A stretch of DNA of 64,000 bases from Augochlora pura (Eukaryota > Arthropoda > Insecta > Hymenoptera > Halictidae). The position numbers were made by a program, and so were the translations under genes. This document shows positions 25,000 to 35,518 of this stretch, piece after piece. The stretch covers positions 11,532,001-11,596,000 of the forward strand of contig NC_135773.1 of NCBI RefSeq assembly GCF_028453695.1. The letters are read 5' to 3'. The first letter of the stretch is position 1. Each line of letters starts with the position of its first letter. The notes below the pieces were generated by a model. The model was not told the origin of the DNA, did not search any database, and saw only the letters and a list, made by a program, of their open reading frames with translations.

Positions 25000-26029
25000 C
25001 TACAGAAGAGTTAAATTCACTTTTATTACGGTAAATTTTAAATTTTAACTTTCTAGCTTCAGTTTCATGAATTAAATGATTTTGGTACTTTAACGTGTAA
25101 ACTGCAGTCGCAGAAGCGTTCATTTTCTCCTGCAGAACTATCTCATATTTATAGTTTATTCGAAGTGTGAAAGAATTCAATGACTTGATAGAAAAGTTGA
25201 TTTAACTTTTTGACTCTGTACTGTCATACGGAATGATACCATATGGACAACTTGCGGCTCGCGAAAAGCATACCTTCTCCTTCCACCACTGTTTTGCGAT
25301 CACAGCTTCTCATAAATGTGCGAAAATATCACGTAGAAAATACGCAACTTTGGCATTTTTTCAAAGTATGTATAGATATCGATACTAACATATTCAGGAA
25401 CCTTTCCCCTATCGTTTAGGCCAGTATGATCTTTGCATCGTTTTCAGTTTCCGTGCAATACTTCGGTTTGCTAAAAACTACACGCTTTCACAAAAATTCG
25501 CTTTGTGAGTCTTGTAGACTGGAAGAATATATAGAACAAGTGAGTCTTCAGATTTCTATTTGTAAAGTGACGCTTTACAAGAATTTCCTAGTGATTATCA
25601 GAAAGTAAAAAATAAATTTTGATTTCTTCACCATGGTATCAATGATCTTCGAAGTTTATTATGAGGGACACATTGTTGGTTCAATATTTCATTCACGATT
25701 TGAATATAATCGGCTCGCGCCGGTATTCAAGCATTAGAAGTGGTGAAGTAAGACGATAGTTTTGTCTAGAGTTTATACTCTAAACTCTAAAGCATATGTT
25801 GCTTTCTCGAAATGCAGGATACAAAGGAAATTTTTGGGAGGTTAAATTCAGGAATAATACTTATACGCTAGGATATCATATTTCTGGATTGCGCACAATA
25901 TAATATTTATTGTGGATAATTCAAATTTGATTGCATTAAACAAATATTCCACATTTTCTCTTTTTGTTTAATTTAACTGTCTTCGTTATTCTTTTAATAT
26001 ACACATTACGCGATATTTGAAAACAAAAT
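25000..26029. other. Spacer between SDR copies 2 and 3
   Basis: The first 200 bases match the upstream flank of SDR copy 1 (22395-22590). The rest holds no recognisable gene; minus-strand ATTAAA and AATAAA signals near 25976 and 25906 could end the transcript of SDR copy 3. Confidence 0.5.
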
Positions 26030-29000
26030 CTATGCTTGCGGAACCTCGATTGGTCTATTTTGAGGTATAATCGTGAGCTCGTATACCTACAAAATAATAG
26101 TCAATGATCATCACTCTGCTTCAAACCGTGTTAACGACTATTTATGTAATTATATTGACTCTTATGAGAAAGTTTAGTACCTCTGCACCTTCCGGCGTTC
26201 CCAAGGCATATATCACTGCATCAGCTATATCATGATCACGCAACATTGCTACTTTCTGCGCGGTTTGTTCATCAAACTGGAATGCATTTATAATTAAATC
26301 TGTGTGCACGGCTCCGGGACTGATACTCTGTAGACAAACCATAATTCATTTTACTTATTAATTTATACTGCACACGGAGAGTGTAGAAATATAAGTGTAG
26401 TGTGGAGATATAAGGAGATAAGCGCCATTAAGAATAAGCAACATACAATCCTACGAAATATGTGTGAGACAATTAATGAACAGCCTTATCGATTAGAGAT
26501 TCGCTAATCGTCTTTAAGCTTGATATTTTTAGCGATGAGGTTGTAACTTTGATTCGCGATACAAGCCATATACAAGTTGCAATTTAACTACGTTATATAT
26601 ACAATTATTATATAATTGTATTTCGTATATACGAAAAATCGTCCGTGCGCAGCCAACTTTATTCGTTAATAACTCGTTATCAAAGCCGCGGATTGCATTT
26701 CGGCAAAGGAAAAGATTACTTGAAATGGCCTGAGGAAACCCCCATTCCCCGGAGTATGTATAATTTAGAAACACCCTGTAGATATAAGCTCATTACAAAC
26801 TTTAAAGACTTAACATTTAACTGAACACAACTATTACAAACTTTGAACTCTTAATACTTAATTAACTGAAATAAATACAAAGCGCAAATCTTCGTCGGTT
26901 ATTTCTCCGTTTTAGTTGTTAACAAATTATACCGTATCGCATTTACTGCTCAATTTCAATTCTTTGTTATTGTGAATACGGCCCGAGACAGCTATAATTT
27001 TGTTCGATCATCATAGCGTTGTGCTGTACTTATCCATCCTATTTTTAATTTCTAATTTAACAGCGCTTTATCGCGGGTACTGAATGAAATGTTTATAATA
27101 AACATACTTGCTAATAACGAAAAGACTTACCGTAACTCTTATGTTAAGTTTGGCAAGGATTATCTCATGTCGAAGCTCCGCCGTTAAAGCTGTGATACCG
27201 TATTTACTAGCACCGTACATGCCGAGAGGGATCTGAATGGCTTCCGCATAATGTCCGAGTATACTGTAAATCGAGCGAATCTTCTAATTTACTTTTCACG
27301 TTGTATTTATGAATCAACCAGAACAGGTTGGCGAAGTTATATCATTTACGTCCGTAGAACAAATATTATACACTTTTTAAATGCGTTATAATTAGAATGA
27401 TTAGTATATAACAGTAATTTATAGATAAACTGTATAGATACATTGTTTTAATGTATTTGGTTCGGGAATAAGTTCGTAGCGTTTTTATATTTTCTTTTAT
27501 TTTACAACGATTTGTTGCTGTTTGACAGAGTGTATAATATTCATTCGATAGAACTGTTTCGGCTCTACTAAACATTAGTTTAATTATTTATCTATATACT
27601 TAGTCATTTAATTTGTTATTACTTTTGAGGCTGCAGCGATACACGGTCGGCGACCGTAATAACCATACGAGCTGTCCGCTTGCAGATACCAAGGGTTTGG
27701 CGAAAAAAAGAACATTCCTTGACGTTTACAAGAACGGAAATTACATTATTCCTTTATTTATTTATTACTATCGCGTAATAAAAATAAATAAATAATGAAT
27801 AGTAAATAATGGATTAATTTATTGTTATAACTATTAACACAGTTTTATAGAGCAGAAACAGCTCTATCGAATGAATATTATACACTTTGTCAAACAGCAA
27901 CAAATCGCTGTAAAATAAAAGAAAATATAAAAACGCTACGAACTTATTCCCTAACCGAATATATCGATTGACCTATGATGTTATTACTGCATGTAAAACA
28001 ATAAACATATTCGTACGTCAATTACATACAACGTGTAATAGGGAACAATGTAATATTAAGATATAGTCTAAAAATTCTATTGAAAATGATTGCAATAAAT
28101 GCGTCATAAATTTGCAACGAATCTCACCTGTTAATATTGAATATGTGGCCGCGTGTCTTGCGTTTCTTGTTCATTCTTACGAACTCTCTTGAACATATTG
28201 CGGGTGCAATTAAGTTGGTATCGATTACATTTCGGTACTCTAGAGTAGGTGCATCTATCATACAAGAAACATAGTTTATCATTCTTCTGCAACAATTTCA
28301 ATGAAAAATTACCATAAGGTAGTGGAACAGATTATAATTAACTTTAAATTGATCGAAAAGAGCCTATAATATCTTTCATTAAAACATAAACAGAATTAAA
28401 GAACAAAAACATTTAATATGTCATATTCGATAAATATAAAATTAAGGCGCGACAATTGTTTTCTCATGATTGTACATTTAACATTTGAGTTGTTTATTTT
28501 ATTTGCCATTCCACTTAATAACAAAATTAAAAGGAAAACATTTTAGTTATTGTCTAGCCCCTTGCACTACCGCGAATCTCTGAAAAAGCCGTGCCAAACT
28601 TGGCCGTCGGAACGGTTGCGGGAGGTGCCGAGCGGTGGAGCTCGAGTGGTACAATTTGAAATACAATACCTTACGACTGAGTTACATAGTCGTTATTAGT
28701 CTTATACGGGGACATATAATCTCATTCAAGAGAACCAAGAATGGACCTGAGCTGACCCGAGATTAGGATCACGAGGCAGATTCGTGATATTTATGTTTAG
28801 CACCAAATATCGATAACGAGTCAGACTCGTGATATTTATATTTGGCACCAAATATCGATAACGAGTCAGACCGGTGATATTCATGTTTGGCACAAAACTT
28901 TCATCACGAGTCAGACTCGTCAAAGTAGTGCAAGGGGCTAGTAAGGGGCTTTCGTCTAAACTAAAATTCAAGTCATTCGGTGCAGTTTTAAAAATGTTAT

Positions 29001-30221
29001 TGTATTCAGAAGGTGTACGAAGACTTTTTTGGCTGACTGTACGTAAACTGAAGATTAGTCATCTATACTATTAGATGCATCAAAGTCTGCTCAATCAGGA
29101 AACAACTGCTGAAATTTTATTTATAATAGGCGTTGCTTCTAAGATTAATGTTGAATATTTGCATTGTTACATCACTGTTGCCACGTTTCTCGTTATTCTG
29201 AATTCATTCTTTCTTCTTCCGTTGTTTCTCATTTAACAGAATATTTGCTAAAGATAATTTTGCAATGAAAAAAGAACTACGTGTTTAACACTAGACCTAT
29301 GAATATTCTAAAAGATTTTGTTTCTGATTCTTGCCTTTACAGTTCCTGGTACTATAAAAATACTGCTAGGAGAAATACTTTGGTACATTTCTTTATTAAA
29401 GTATATGTTGTAATATAAAAGAAGTTTAAGTAAATCCAATCTTGACATTTTTATAAAACAATATACATTAGAAGCGTTTAGGGTAGTTATTCAATAGAAT
29501 TTTGTTTGGAGATAAATAATAATAAAAATAATAACAAAAATAATAGCATACAAAATAATTTTCGTACTTCCACAATTAGAGGAGATATTTAGCTGGCTTT
29601 AGTTAGGTGAACCACCCTGTATGGAAACATTTTAGACGCTTTGTATTTTACGCGTAAATCAGAGCTTAGACTCGGTATCCTCGAAAGACATTTTTACTTT
29701 ACTAAATATTCTATAGAAAATTTAAATAGATTTAGTCTCGTCATTCTTCCGAAGCAATATACGTCAGTCTCATTCGGTAGCCAGTATGTTTACGGTTAAA
29801 TACTAAAAAATCGACACATTTATTTTTCGAGCAAACGTCGGATCATTTCTGAAATCCAGTTGCTGTTGAACGAGAAGCAACAAATTTATCAATTAACGGA
29901 TTAATTGGGTGAACGATGATGTTTACCGATAATCGCCAACGTGCTGACCATTCCGGCGTTGTTTACAAGGATATCAGCGCCACTGAATTTTTCTTCAGTC
30001 CACCTAAAGGCTCGCAGAATGTCGTCCTCCTTCGTGACGTCGCATGGCAGAGGGTAGAATTTGTCCTTGCCGAGTTGGTTGGCTAATTCCTGTATTTTCT
30101 CCTTCCTTCTCGCAAGACCGACTACTTTCACACCATGTTTCGCAAGAGATTTGGCGATCGCTGTACCGATTCCACTACTGGCACCAGTCACAATTGCTAC
30201 TTTACCAGCCCAGTCTTCCAT
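26030..30221 (-). CDS. Short-chain dehydrogenase/reductase, SDR11/farnesol dehydrogenase-like (copy 3)
   Basis: Five exons in transcript order: 30221-29927 (295 nt), 28254-28128 (127), 27263-27131 (133), 26327-26181 (147), 26086-26030; all GT/AG, 252 residues. Exons 1-3 have exactly the lengths and phases of copy 1, so the two genes arose by duplication, though the proteins have diverged well. Motifs: MEDWAGKVAIVTGASSGIG (cofactor loop), VGLARR, VNNAG, NINS with the catalytic Ser, GMYGASKYG (Tyr/Lys), SISPGAVHTDL; it ends PIEVPQA. The role would be NADP-dependent oxidation or reduction of a small alcohol or carbonyl, substrate unknown. Introns are much longer than in copy 1 and host a satellite-bearing mobile element (28558-28937) and a long inverted repeat (27453-27963). 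ATG 30221 follows a TATA/initiator promoter. Confidence 0.93.
26640..26782 (-). repeat. Dispersed element end with TACAGGGTGTTTC terminus
   Basis: Read on the minus strand it starts TACAGGGTGTTTC at about 26781, runs through GGGGAATGGGGGTTTCC and GAGTTATTAACGAATAAA. This kind of terminus and body is typical of interspersed repeats in hymenopteran genomes, as far as I recall; the class is not certain. It lies in intron 3 of SDR copy 3. Confidence 0.4.
27453..27963. repeat. Long inverted repeat, arms about 115 bp
   Basis: The arm 27453-27567 and the reverse complement of 27848-27963 match with about seven mismatches over 115 positions; the loop is about 280 bases. Shared core: AAACAGCAACAAATCG, then AAATATAAAAACGCTACGAA. 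It lies wholly inside intron 2 of SDR copy 3, so the pre-mRNA could fold into a long double-stranded stem. Confidence 0.9.
28558..28937. mobile_element. CCCCTT-end element with 45-bp satellite (copy A)
   Basis: Perfect 13-bp terminal inverted repeats (CCCCTTGCACTAC / GTAGTGCAAGGGG) are flanked by CTAG at both ends, perhaps a variant of TTAA. The right half carries about 3.3 tandem copies of a 45-bp unit (about 28775-28922) with the palindrome CGAGTCAGACTCG in most units. No transposase gene. It is located in intron 1 of SDR copy 3. Confidence 0.85.
29487..29517. repeat. 31-base exact repeat shared with 32299-32329
   Basis: TTATTCAATAGAATTTTGTT and the next 11 bases are identical, in the same orientation, to the segment adjoining the LINE RNase H relic. 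Probably another small remnant of the same LINE family, in intron 1 of SDR copy 3. Confidence 0.75.
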
Positions 30222-30239
30222 CTTACACGGTAGTATTAT

Positions 30240-30274
30240 ACTGATATCGCTATACGTCCTGTTGCTACTTTATA
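30240..30274 (-). promoter_or_regulatory. TATA box plus TCAGT initiator of SDR copy 3
   Basis: On the minus strand TATAAAGT lies at 30274-30267 and TCAGT at 30244-30240, the initiator A being about 32 bases downstream of the TATA start. The ATG follows about 20 bases later. The layout matches copy 1, so the promoter type was kept after duplication. Confidence 0.7.
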
Positions 30275-31013
30275 CAGATGTCCCCTCCATCCGTGACAGT
30301 GTTATATGGTATAAAAAAGTCAGGGCAACAGTTCACAGCGGAATTGATGCGGACAAGTCATCTAATTATATCATCCTCGGTAGCAAACTAAGTATAACCT
30401 CCTGTTTCTGCTTTTACGACAAAATTGTGTCTTCTGAACACAGTTTAAGTCGCAATATGTATATCTTTTCAAAGTGAAGCAAATGAGTTGAATTTTTTAA
30501 GATATTGGAACAATTTACTAGCTTATAGTCTTATTTAATTAGCAGTATTGAAGCTTCCTATACTTTGCGATGTAATAGATCGCGACGAATACAAATTTTA
30601 GTTGCACAATCATCACTGTTGTTAAGATTACAGAAGAATGTATTGAATTTGTATAATACTTAAAATATGTTTTAAACTCTTGTATATTTTACACAACAGC
30701 ATAATTTTGTTCCTTATAAGACAACAGGAAGGTAATAAATACTAACTTAATGGCACCCGTGATATTTTCGACGAAATTCACAAATTCGATTAAGAAACGC
30801 AGTGCATCCTGTCATATAATAAATATCGGCAGTTAACTATTTTCTTCGGATTATATATGTTGCAAAAGTTGCTTAATTCATATCGAAAGTTTGCAAGCTA
30901 AGAAGAATAAGTAGGTGAAATTTAAAAGATTGCAAGAATTTAAGAATTTCGATATGCGTTTGCGAGCTTATTGAAATTTTTACTGGATAAGAAAATGAAT
31001 AGTACAATCAGAA

Positions 31014-31268
31014 CGCTACTGTATCAATGATCGTCTTCGTAATCAGAATTCCAGCATTGTTCAGTAGTATGTCAACGTCACCCAGTAACGTCACATTGTA
31101 CAGGATAGAACTTGGTTCTATGCAATTGTTCGTCCAATTTTTCCAGTTTATCCAATCGTCTCGCGAGACCAACCACTTGAATACCGTGTTCGACAAAGGA
31201 TGTTAGAATCGACTCACCGATTCCACTACTCAAACCGGTAACCAACGTTACTTATTTGATCCACCTGT
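31014..31268 (-). pseudogene. SDR copy 4, decayed exon 1
   Basis: Minus-strand translation gives VTLVTGLSSGIGES, VVGLARRLDKLEKL, TKFYPVQCDVT, then after a deletion and frameshift VDILLNNAGILITKTII. It matches exon 1 of the SDR genes, but an in-frame TAA replaces the region just before the cofactor motif, the segment after CDVT (about 15-20 residues) is missing, a TGA follows, and no later exon is found. A dead fragment upstream of copy 3. Confidence 0.88.
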
Positions 31269-31883
31269 ACATAGTGCATAGAATTCATACGCAACACTAA
31301 CTTGCCAATGCATTCTGCTATTGTTATATACATGGGACAATGTACATGCAATAAATACAACTTCACTTGTAACTTAAATATTTTTTCATTATAAAAAACT
31401 TTTATTTTAAATATATCATTCCGCGAAACCCGGCAATCCATCTTTGTTGAATTTTAACAAATAGGTTGAATACAAAAGTCAACCTAGCAAATAGTTTTTT
31501 ATTTTCTACATGACATGACTTAAGGCATTCGATAATTTATTTTATCTTTTCTGATCCAAGTTGAATCATGTCAATTAACGAAGACATCTCATAAAGAGAG
31601 AACATATTTTATACCTTCCTTAATAAATATATTTTATATTTATTATTATTTATTTTATATTTAAAGATATAAAAGATATTTCAGTAAGTTTTTAGGCAAT
31701 TTATATCCTTTATACCATGGCTTATTCGTATCTTTGCAATAGTATTGAAAATAATCTACACCCTTTAACTAAACCTTGTTTATAAATTATCGTTATTAAA
31801 TCGTTATTACGCATTCGTATTTGACGTTTATAAACATCAGTGAAATCGGTAAATGGGACTTTAAAAACTTGTGCAGGCGTTAT

Positions 31884-32224
31884 ATTAGATAAATTGAATG
31901 AAGTTTTGATTATTACTGTTTTTCAAATATTTAATGTATTTGTCCTTAATTTCAATGAGGTAGTTATTGCATTTGGAATAAAAGATTGATTTTTGGAGAC
32001 CCTTAATTGTGCTTCAAGAGTCGGTGAAAATGAGGAAATTGGTACCAATGTGCAAATTTGGAATATTTAACACTTGGTTTATGGCGTAACACTTTGCAGT
32101 AAAGATTGAGGAATGTTTAAGCAGACTATCTTTTTCTAAGTTATTGAATTGAAGACAACACCAAGCAATGCCCACTGATTCGACGTTATCGATTTTACTA
32201 CCGTCTGTATAGATTACAATTGTT
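31884..32224 (-). pseudogene. R1-type LINE relic: RNase H domain
   Basis: On the minus strand from 32220 the frame reads IVIYTDGSKIDNVESVGIAW, later FTAKCYAINQVLN and FLIFTDS, then STIKGLQKS, which is the RNase H domain at the end of ORF2 of R1/I-type non-LTR retrotransposons (TDGS and TDS aspartates kept; the usual Glu of the FSAE-type motif is Lys here). One TGA at 32016-32014 interrupts it and another stop lies about ten codons upstream. A 31-base segment just upstream (32299-32329) recurs exactly at 29487-29517. Reverse transcriptase is not seen. An inactive remnant. Confidence 0.8.
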
Positions 32225-33052
32225 TTACCTTTCTAAGGTTATTTAACGAGAAGTGGTTTTTCTTTGTCTTATTGTAAAATCATGGCATATTGTTTATATT
32301 ATTCAATAGAATTTTGTTTGGAGATAAATCTTTGATAGGATTGCGCTTTATAAGATATTTTGTAGCGAGGAAGTTAGTTCTATCTTGAAAAGTGATTTGC
32401 TTCACTTGATAAAACATTAGTGGACTTAACCTTAACTTTTAAGAGAAATATAGCGTGTGGAAGTTTCGTGTACGTACTATATTAGCAGAATTAAACGTAA
32501 TACATGAAATTGATCAAGGAAGTCCATTAAGTAAAATGGCAGAATAGTAGAAGGTAGAACGAAGTGTTGAAGTGTCTTACAACTCAACTGTCTCTGCGTA
32601 AGAAATTGTTTGGATTAAAATGATATACAGGTATATCATAAATGAAACATTTGATAGTACTTGATGGGTTAGTAAATGAACTTAAAGCAGCAAATGCTAA
32701 GGAGTATATACACTATCGCATTTATTTTTAACATTTTCTTTATCATATGATGTAAGCGTAAACCTGTAGTAAAAATATAAATATTAAAATCGTATTTAAC
32801 GTGAAAGTAAGATAAACAAAATACGCATATTCGAAAGTAAGATAAACAAAAATTTATTTTTCATATAGCAAGGCACCTTGGCTACCTAAAATCGAAATTT
32901 TTCACTGTCGTTGTCGTTCACTCAAAAACGTAAATGACGAGGCTACTGCTTAGAAAATTGCACGTAAAACAATTATAATTTATGGAAAATTATGATGAAC
33001 TTATTCATGTCTTCATAGAAAAGATTATTTTTAAATAAGTATCCATAGTTAA

Positions 33053-33281
33053 ATAATACTAAATCCACCCTGTTGGTTAAAGTGACCGGTTCCACATTTT
33101 GTCTTTTGAAATTGTTGAAATTATAAGTTATTTTTCATAGGTAATAATTGAATGAGTTTCATAATTCAAACGCACATACATTATAACAATTATAGCAACA
33201 TGTCTAAATAAATTCGGTCTGGTAGCTTGTATGAAGCAACACAGGTTAGACATGTTTAATGTCTGGTAGGTTTAGTATTAA
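33053..33281. mobile_element. Possible degenerate TTAA element
   Basis: TTAA at 33049-33052 and 33278-33281 encloses a segment with imperfect inverted ends: TACTAAATCCACC at 33057 and, reverse-complemented from the right, TACTAAACCTACCAG. No coding capacity. Weaker than the other TTAA elements. Confidence 0.35.
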
Positions 33282-33472
33282 ATACATGTGAAATATCGAT
33301 CTCTAGTATAACGTGTGTGCCAGTGTGTTTTGCGCAACTGGCGACGTTTGAAAATAATTGCATACTCTTTAAAAAGGACGAACTGTTTTAAAATAAAACC
33401 GAAAATAGAAGTAGAGAAATGAATTGAATGGATGAATAAGATTTTGAAAAAATTCCAATTGAAATAATCTGT

Positions 33473-33574
33473 AAGGACCTGTATGTAATGGGTTTCACTG
33501 GCACAACTTCACTCGTATAAATTGGACCGAATCGTGAAGGGAATCGAGGCAGTTAGTTTTACAGGTCCTTACGA
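33473..33574. repeat. Short inverted repeat pair
   Basis: GTAAGGACCTGTA at about 33471-33483 is repeated inverted (TACAGGTCCTTAC) at about 33560-33573, with some 75 bases between. It may be a tiny element or a foldback; nothing else supports a function. Confidence 0.5.
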
Positions 33575-34565
33575 GAAGCTTTAGATGCTACTTGGCACGG
33601 AATTCCGGTAGATTTATCGAATTCGGTGTGAACAGTAATAAGGAGTTCTTCGTTTTTAGTTAGAACTTGATTTGGTAAATAGGAAAACATGTATCAAACA
33701 TAGTATTTGGGGACGTGTTACGCTTAAATACATTAAAATAAACTAATAATAAAGAGGCGTAGTTTACCTTCCATTTAAAGGTGAAGTAGTATCGAAATTT
33801 TGATCAGCTGTCAATGCGGAATTTTAAAGAAAGCGGTGTATCATTCTTTAAACGAGATAAACCCAAGAATAAATTACACATTAACATGAGTTGTACATGG
33901 AACGATAATATTTCTTTCTTTATCTAACGGAAGCTTAATTATATCGCAGCGTAAAATTTTTAGATAAAACAAGAAGAAAAATTGGGTTGTTCATTGACAT
34001 TTCGAAGGTCACATTTAATGGCTAATTGAAAACAACCGAGACATCCTGTGTCGTTTGTAATTACGCTTAAAATTGATTTAGAACTTCAGAAGTTCGAACT
34101 TCGGCGCAGGGGATCGGCTTTGTAGGTGTAGCGTGCACGGTGCCTGTTACAACACCGATACTTCTCTTCTACGTGCCCAAAGTTAAACAGGATAGAGGAA
34201 ACGATGGGAATCTCCACTTACTGTTAAAATCCCTTCGGCCGAGGACTAAGGAACCGGTTGCCACGCGCAGTAGTACCGTGCGTGATTGAATTAGCATGCA
34301 ATTTTATTATTCTGCGCATTAGAACCAGTTGAGCCTGTAAAGCTCTCATTACATAGGCAATGGTGCAGTTCGCGAGCAATTACGTCACGACAAATGAAGT
34401 CCAAAGGGAATCGAAATAAAATGTCCCTGTAACCTTAGGATGAGATTTCTAGTAACAATAGAAAGAGAATCTGTGAAACTAAATTGATTATTATTTCAAT
34501 TAGTTGCTATAATGTTTTATCATTTAATTTTAGAAATTGGAAACAATGTAAAAATGATTAATTAT

Positions 34566-34960
34566 TGTGGTATCGGGAATATTTCGGTACCCGATAGATA
34601 ATTTTAAGGACATTAGGTTTAAGGACATTAGTGTAGTAAAGTTGTATAGTTGTAAAAAGGAAAGCGGCGTTGACCTGCCGTCGAGCTGCAAGTACGGATG
34701 GATCCTCAGCCCATCGGCGACGCGAATGCCCACACCTGGGGTTTGTGGAAATTTGGGAAAGGGGGGCAGGTACGCATAAAAAGCCGAGTCGGAGTTAAAA
34801 CGAGAGATTCTTGTTTTAAAAGTCGTTGCGAAAGGGTCGCAAGTTAAGTTGTATAAAGTAGAGAGTCGTGGTGGTCGTGGAGAGTTGTAATAAGTCGTAC
34901 GAAGTTGAAAATTGTATTTATAAGTTATAGTAATAGATTAACAAGTTGTTAAACCGCGCA
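34566..34960 (+). mobile_element. Probable solo LTR
   Basis: The segment begins TGTGG and ends GCGCA (TG...CA borders) and is flanked by similar 5-base sites, ATTAT and ACTAT. Inside there is a promoter-like CATAAAAAG at about 34776 followed by a GC-richer leader, as in retroviral-type LTRs. No internal retroelement genes are present, and no partner LTR is seen, so a solo LTR is the best reading. The class (Gypsy or BEL) is not decided. Confidence 0.45.
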
Positions 34961-34983
34961 ACTATCGTACTATGTAGTCTTAA

Positions 34984-35514
34984 CCCCTTCCTGTGATATA
35001 GTCAATTTTACGCGATACTGGAGTTGAGGAAGTAAACTCTAATGCTTTTACGTTTATAGATATTTATTTACGTTTATAGATGCCTTATTCGCTTTACAAC
35101 TGGCATAAACACGTCACTATCAGAAGATTCGTTATCACGGCCTTCACTAAACACTTTTGTACCTTGCATTTTGAAGGGGTTTCTTAAATTTTAATAATTG
35201 AACTGCTTCGTAACAGCAACGATAAGAATCGTGACTAACTGTTCTGAGGTACTGAGAGGAACTAACATTCGGTCACGAGCGTAACGGGCAAAAAATCAGT
35301 CCGCGAGCTCGGCTTGTTATGTTTACGTTTGGCCCAAGTATCTGGTCGCGACTCAGACTCGCGATATTTATGTTTAGCCCAAGTATCTGGTCGCGAGTCT
35401 GATTCGCGATATTTATGTTTGGCCCAAGTAACTGTTCGCGAGTCTGACTCGCGATATTCATGTTTGGGCAAAAATCTTCATCGCGAGTCAGACTCGCTAA
35501 AGTCCGGGAAGGGG
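34984..35514. mobile_element. CCCCTT-end TTAA element with 45-bp satellite (copy B)
   Basis: TTAA at 34980-34983 and 35515-35518 flank 8-bp terminal inverted repeats (CCCCTTCC / GGAAGGGG). The right part (about 35310-35500) holds about four copies of a 45-bp unit with the palindrome CGAGTC(A/T)GACTCG, clearly related to that of copy A. Because 45 is a multiple of three, 15-residue repeat peptides appear in several frames; these are not genes. No transposase. Confidence 0.85.
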
Positions 35515-35518
35515 TTAA

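Noticed and set aside
29287..33281. TTAACACTAGACC near 29287 and TTAATACTAAACC (reverse) near 33281 as ends of one 4-kb element
   Set aside because: Exon 1 of the SDR gene and other unrelated repeats lie between them, so they cannot bound a single transposon; they are at most ends of separate small elements.
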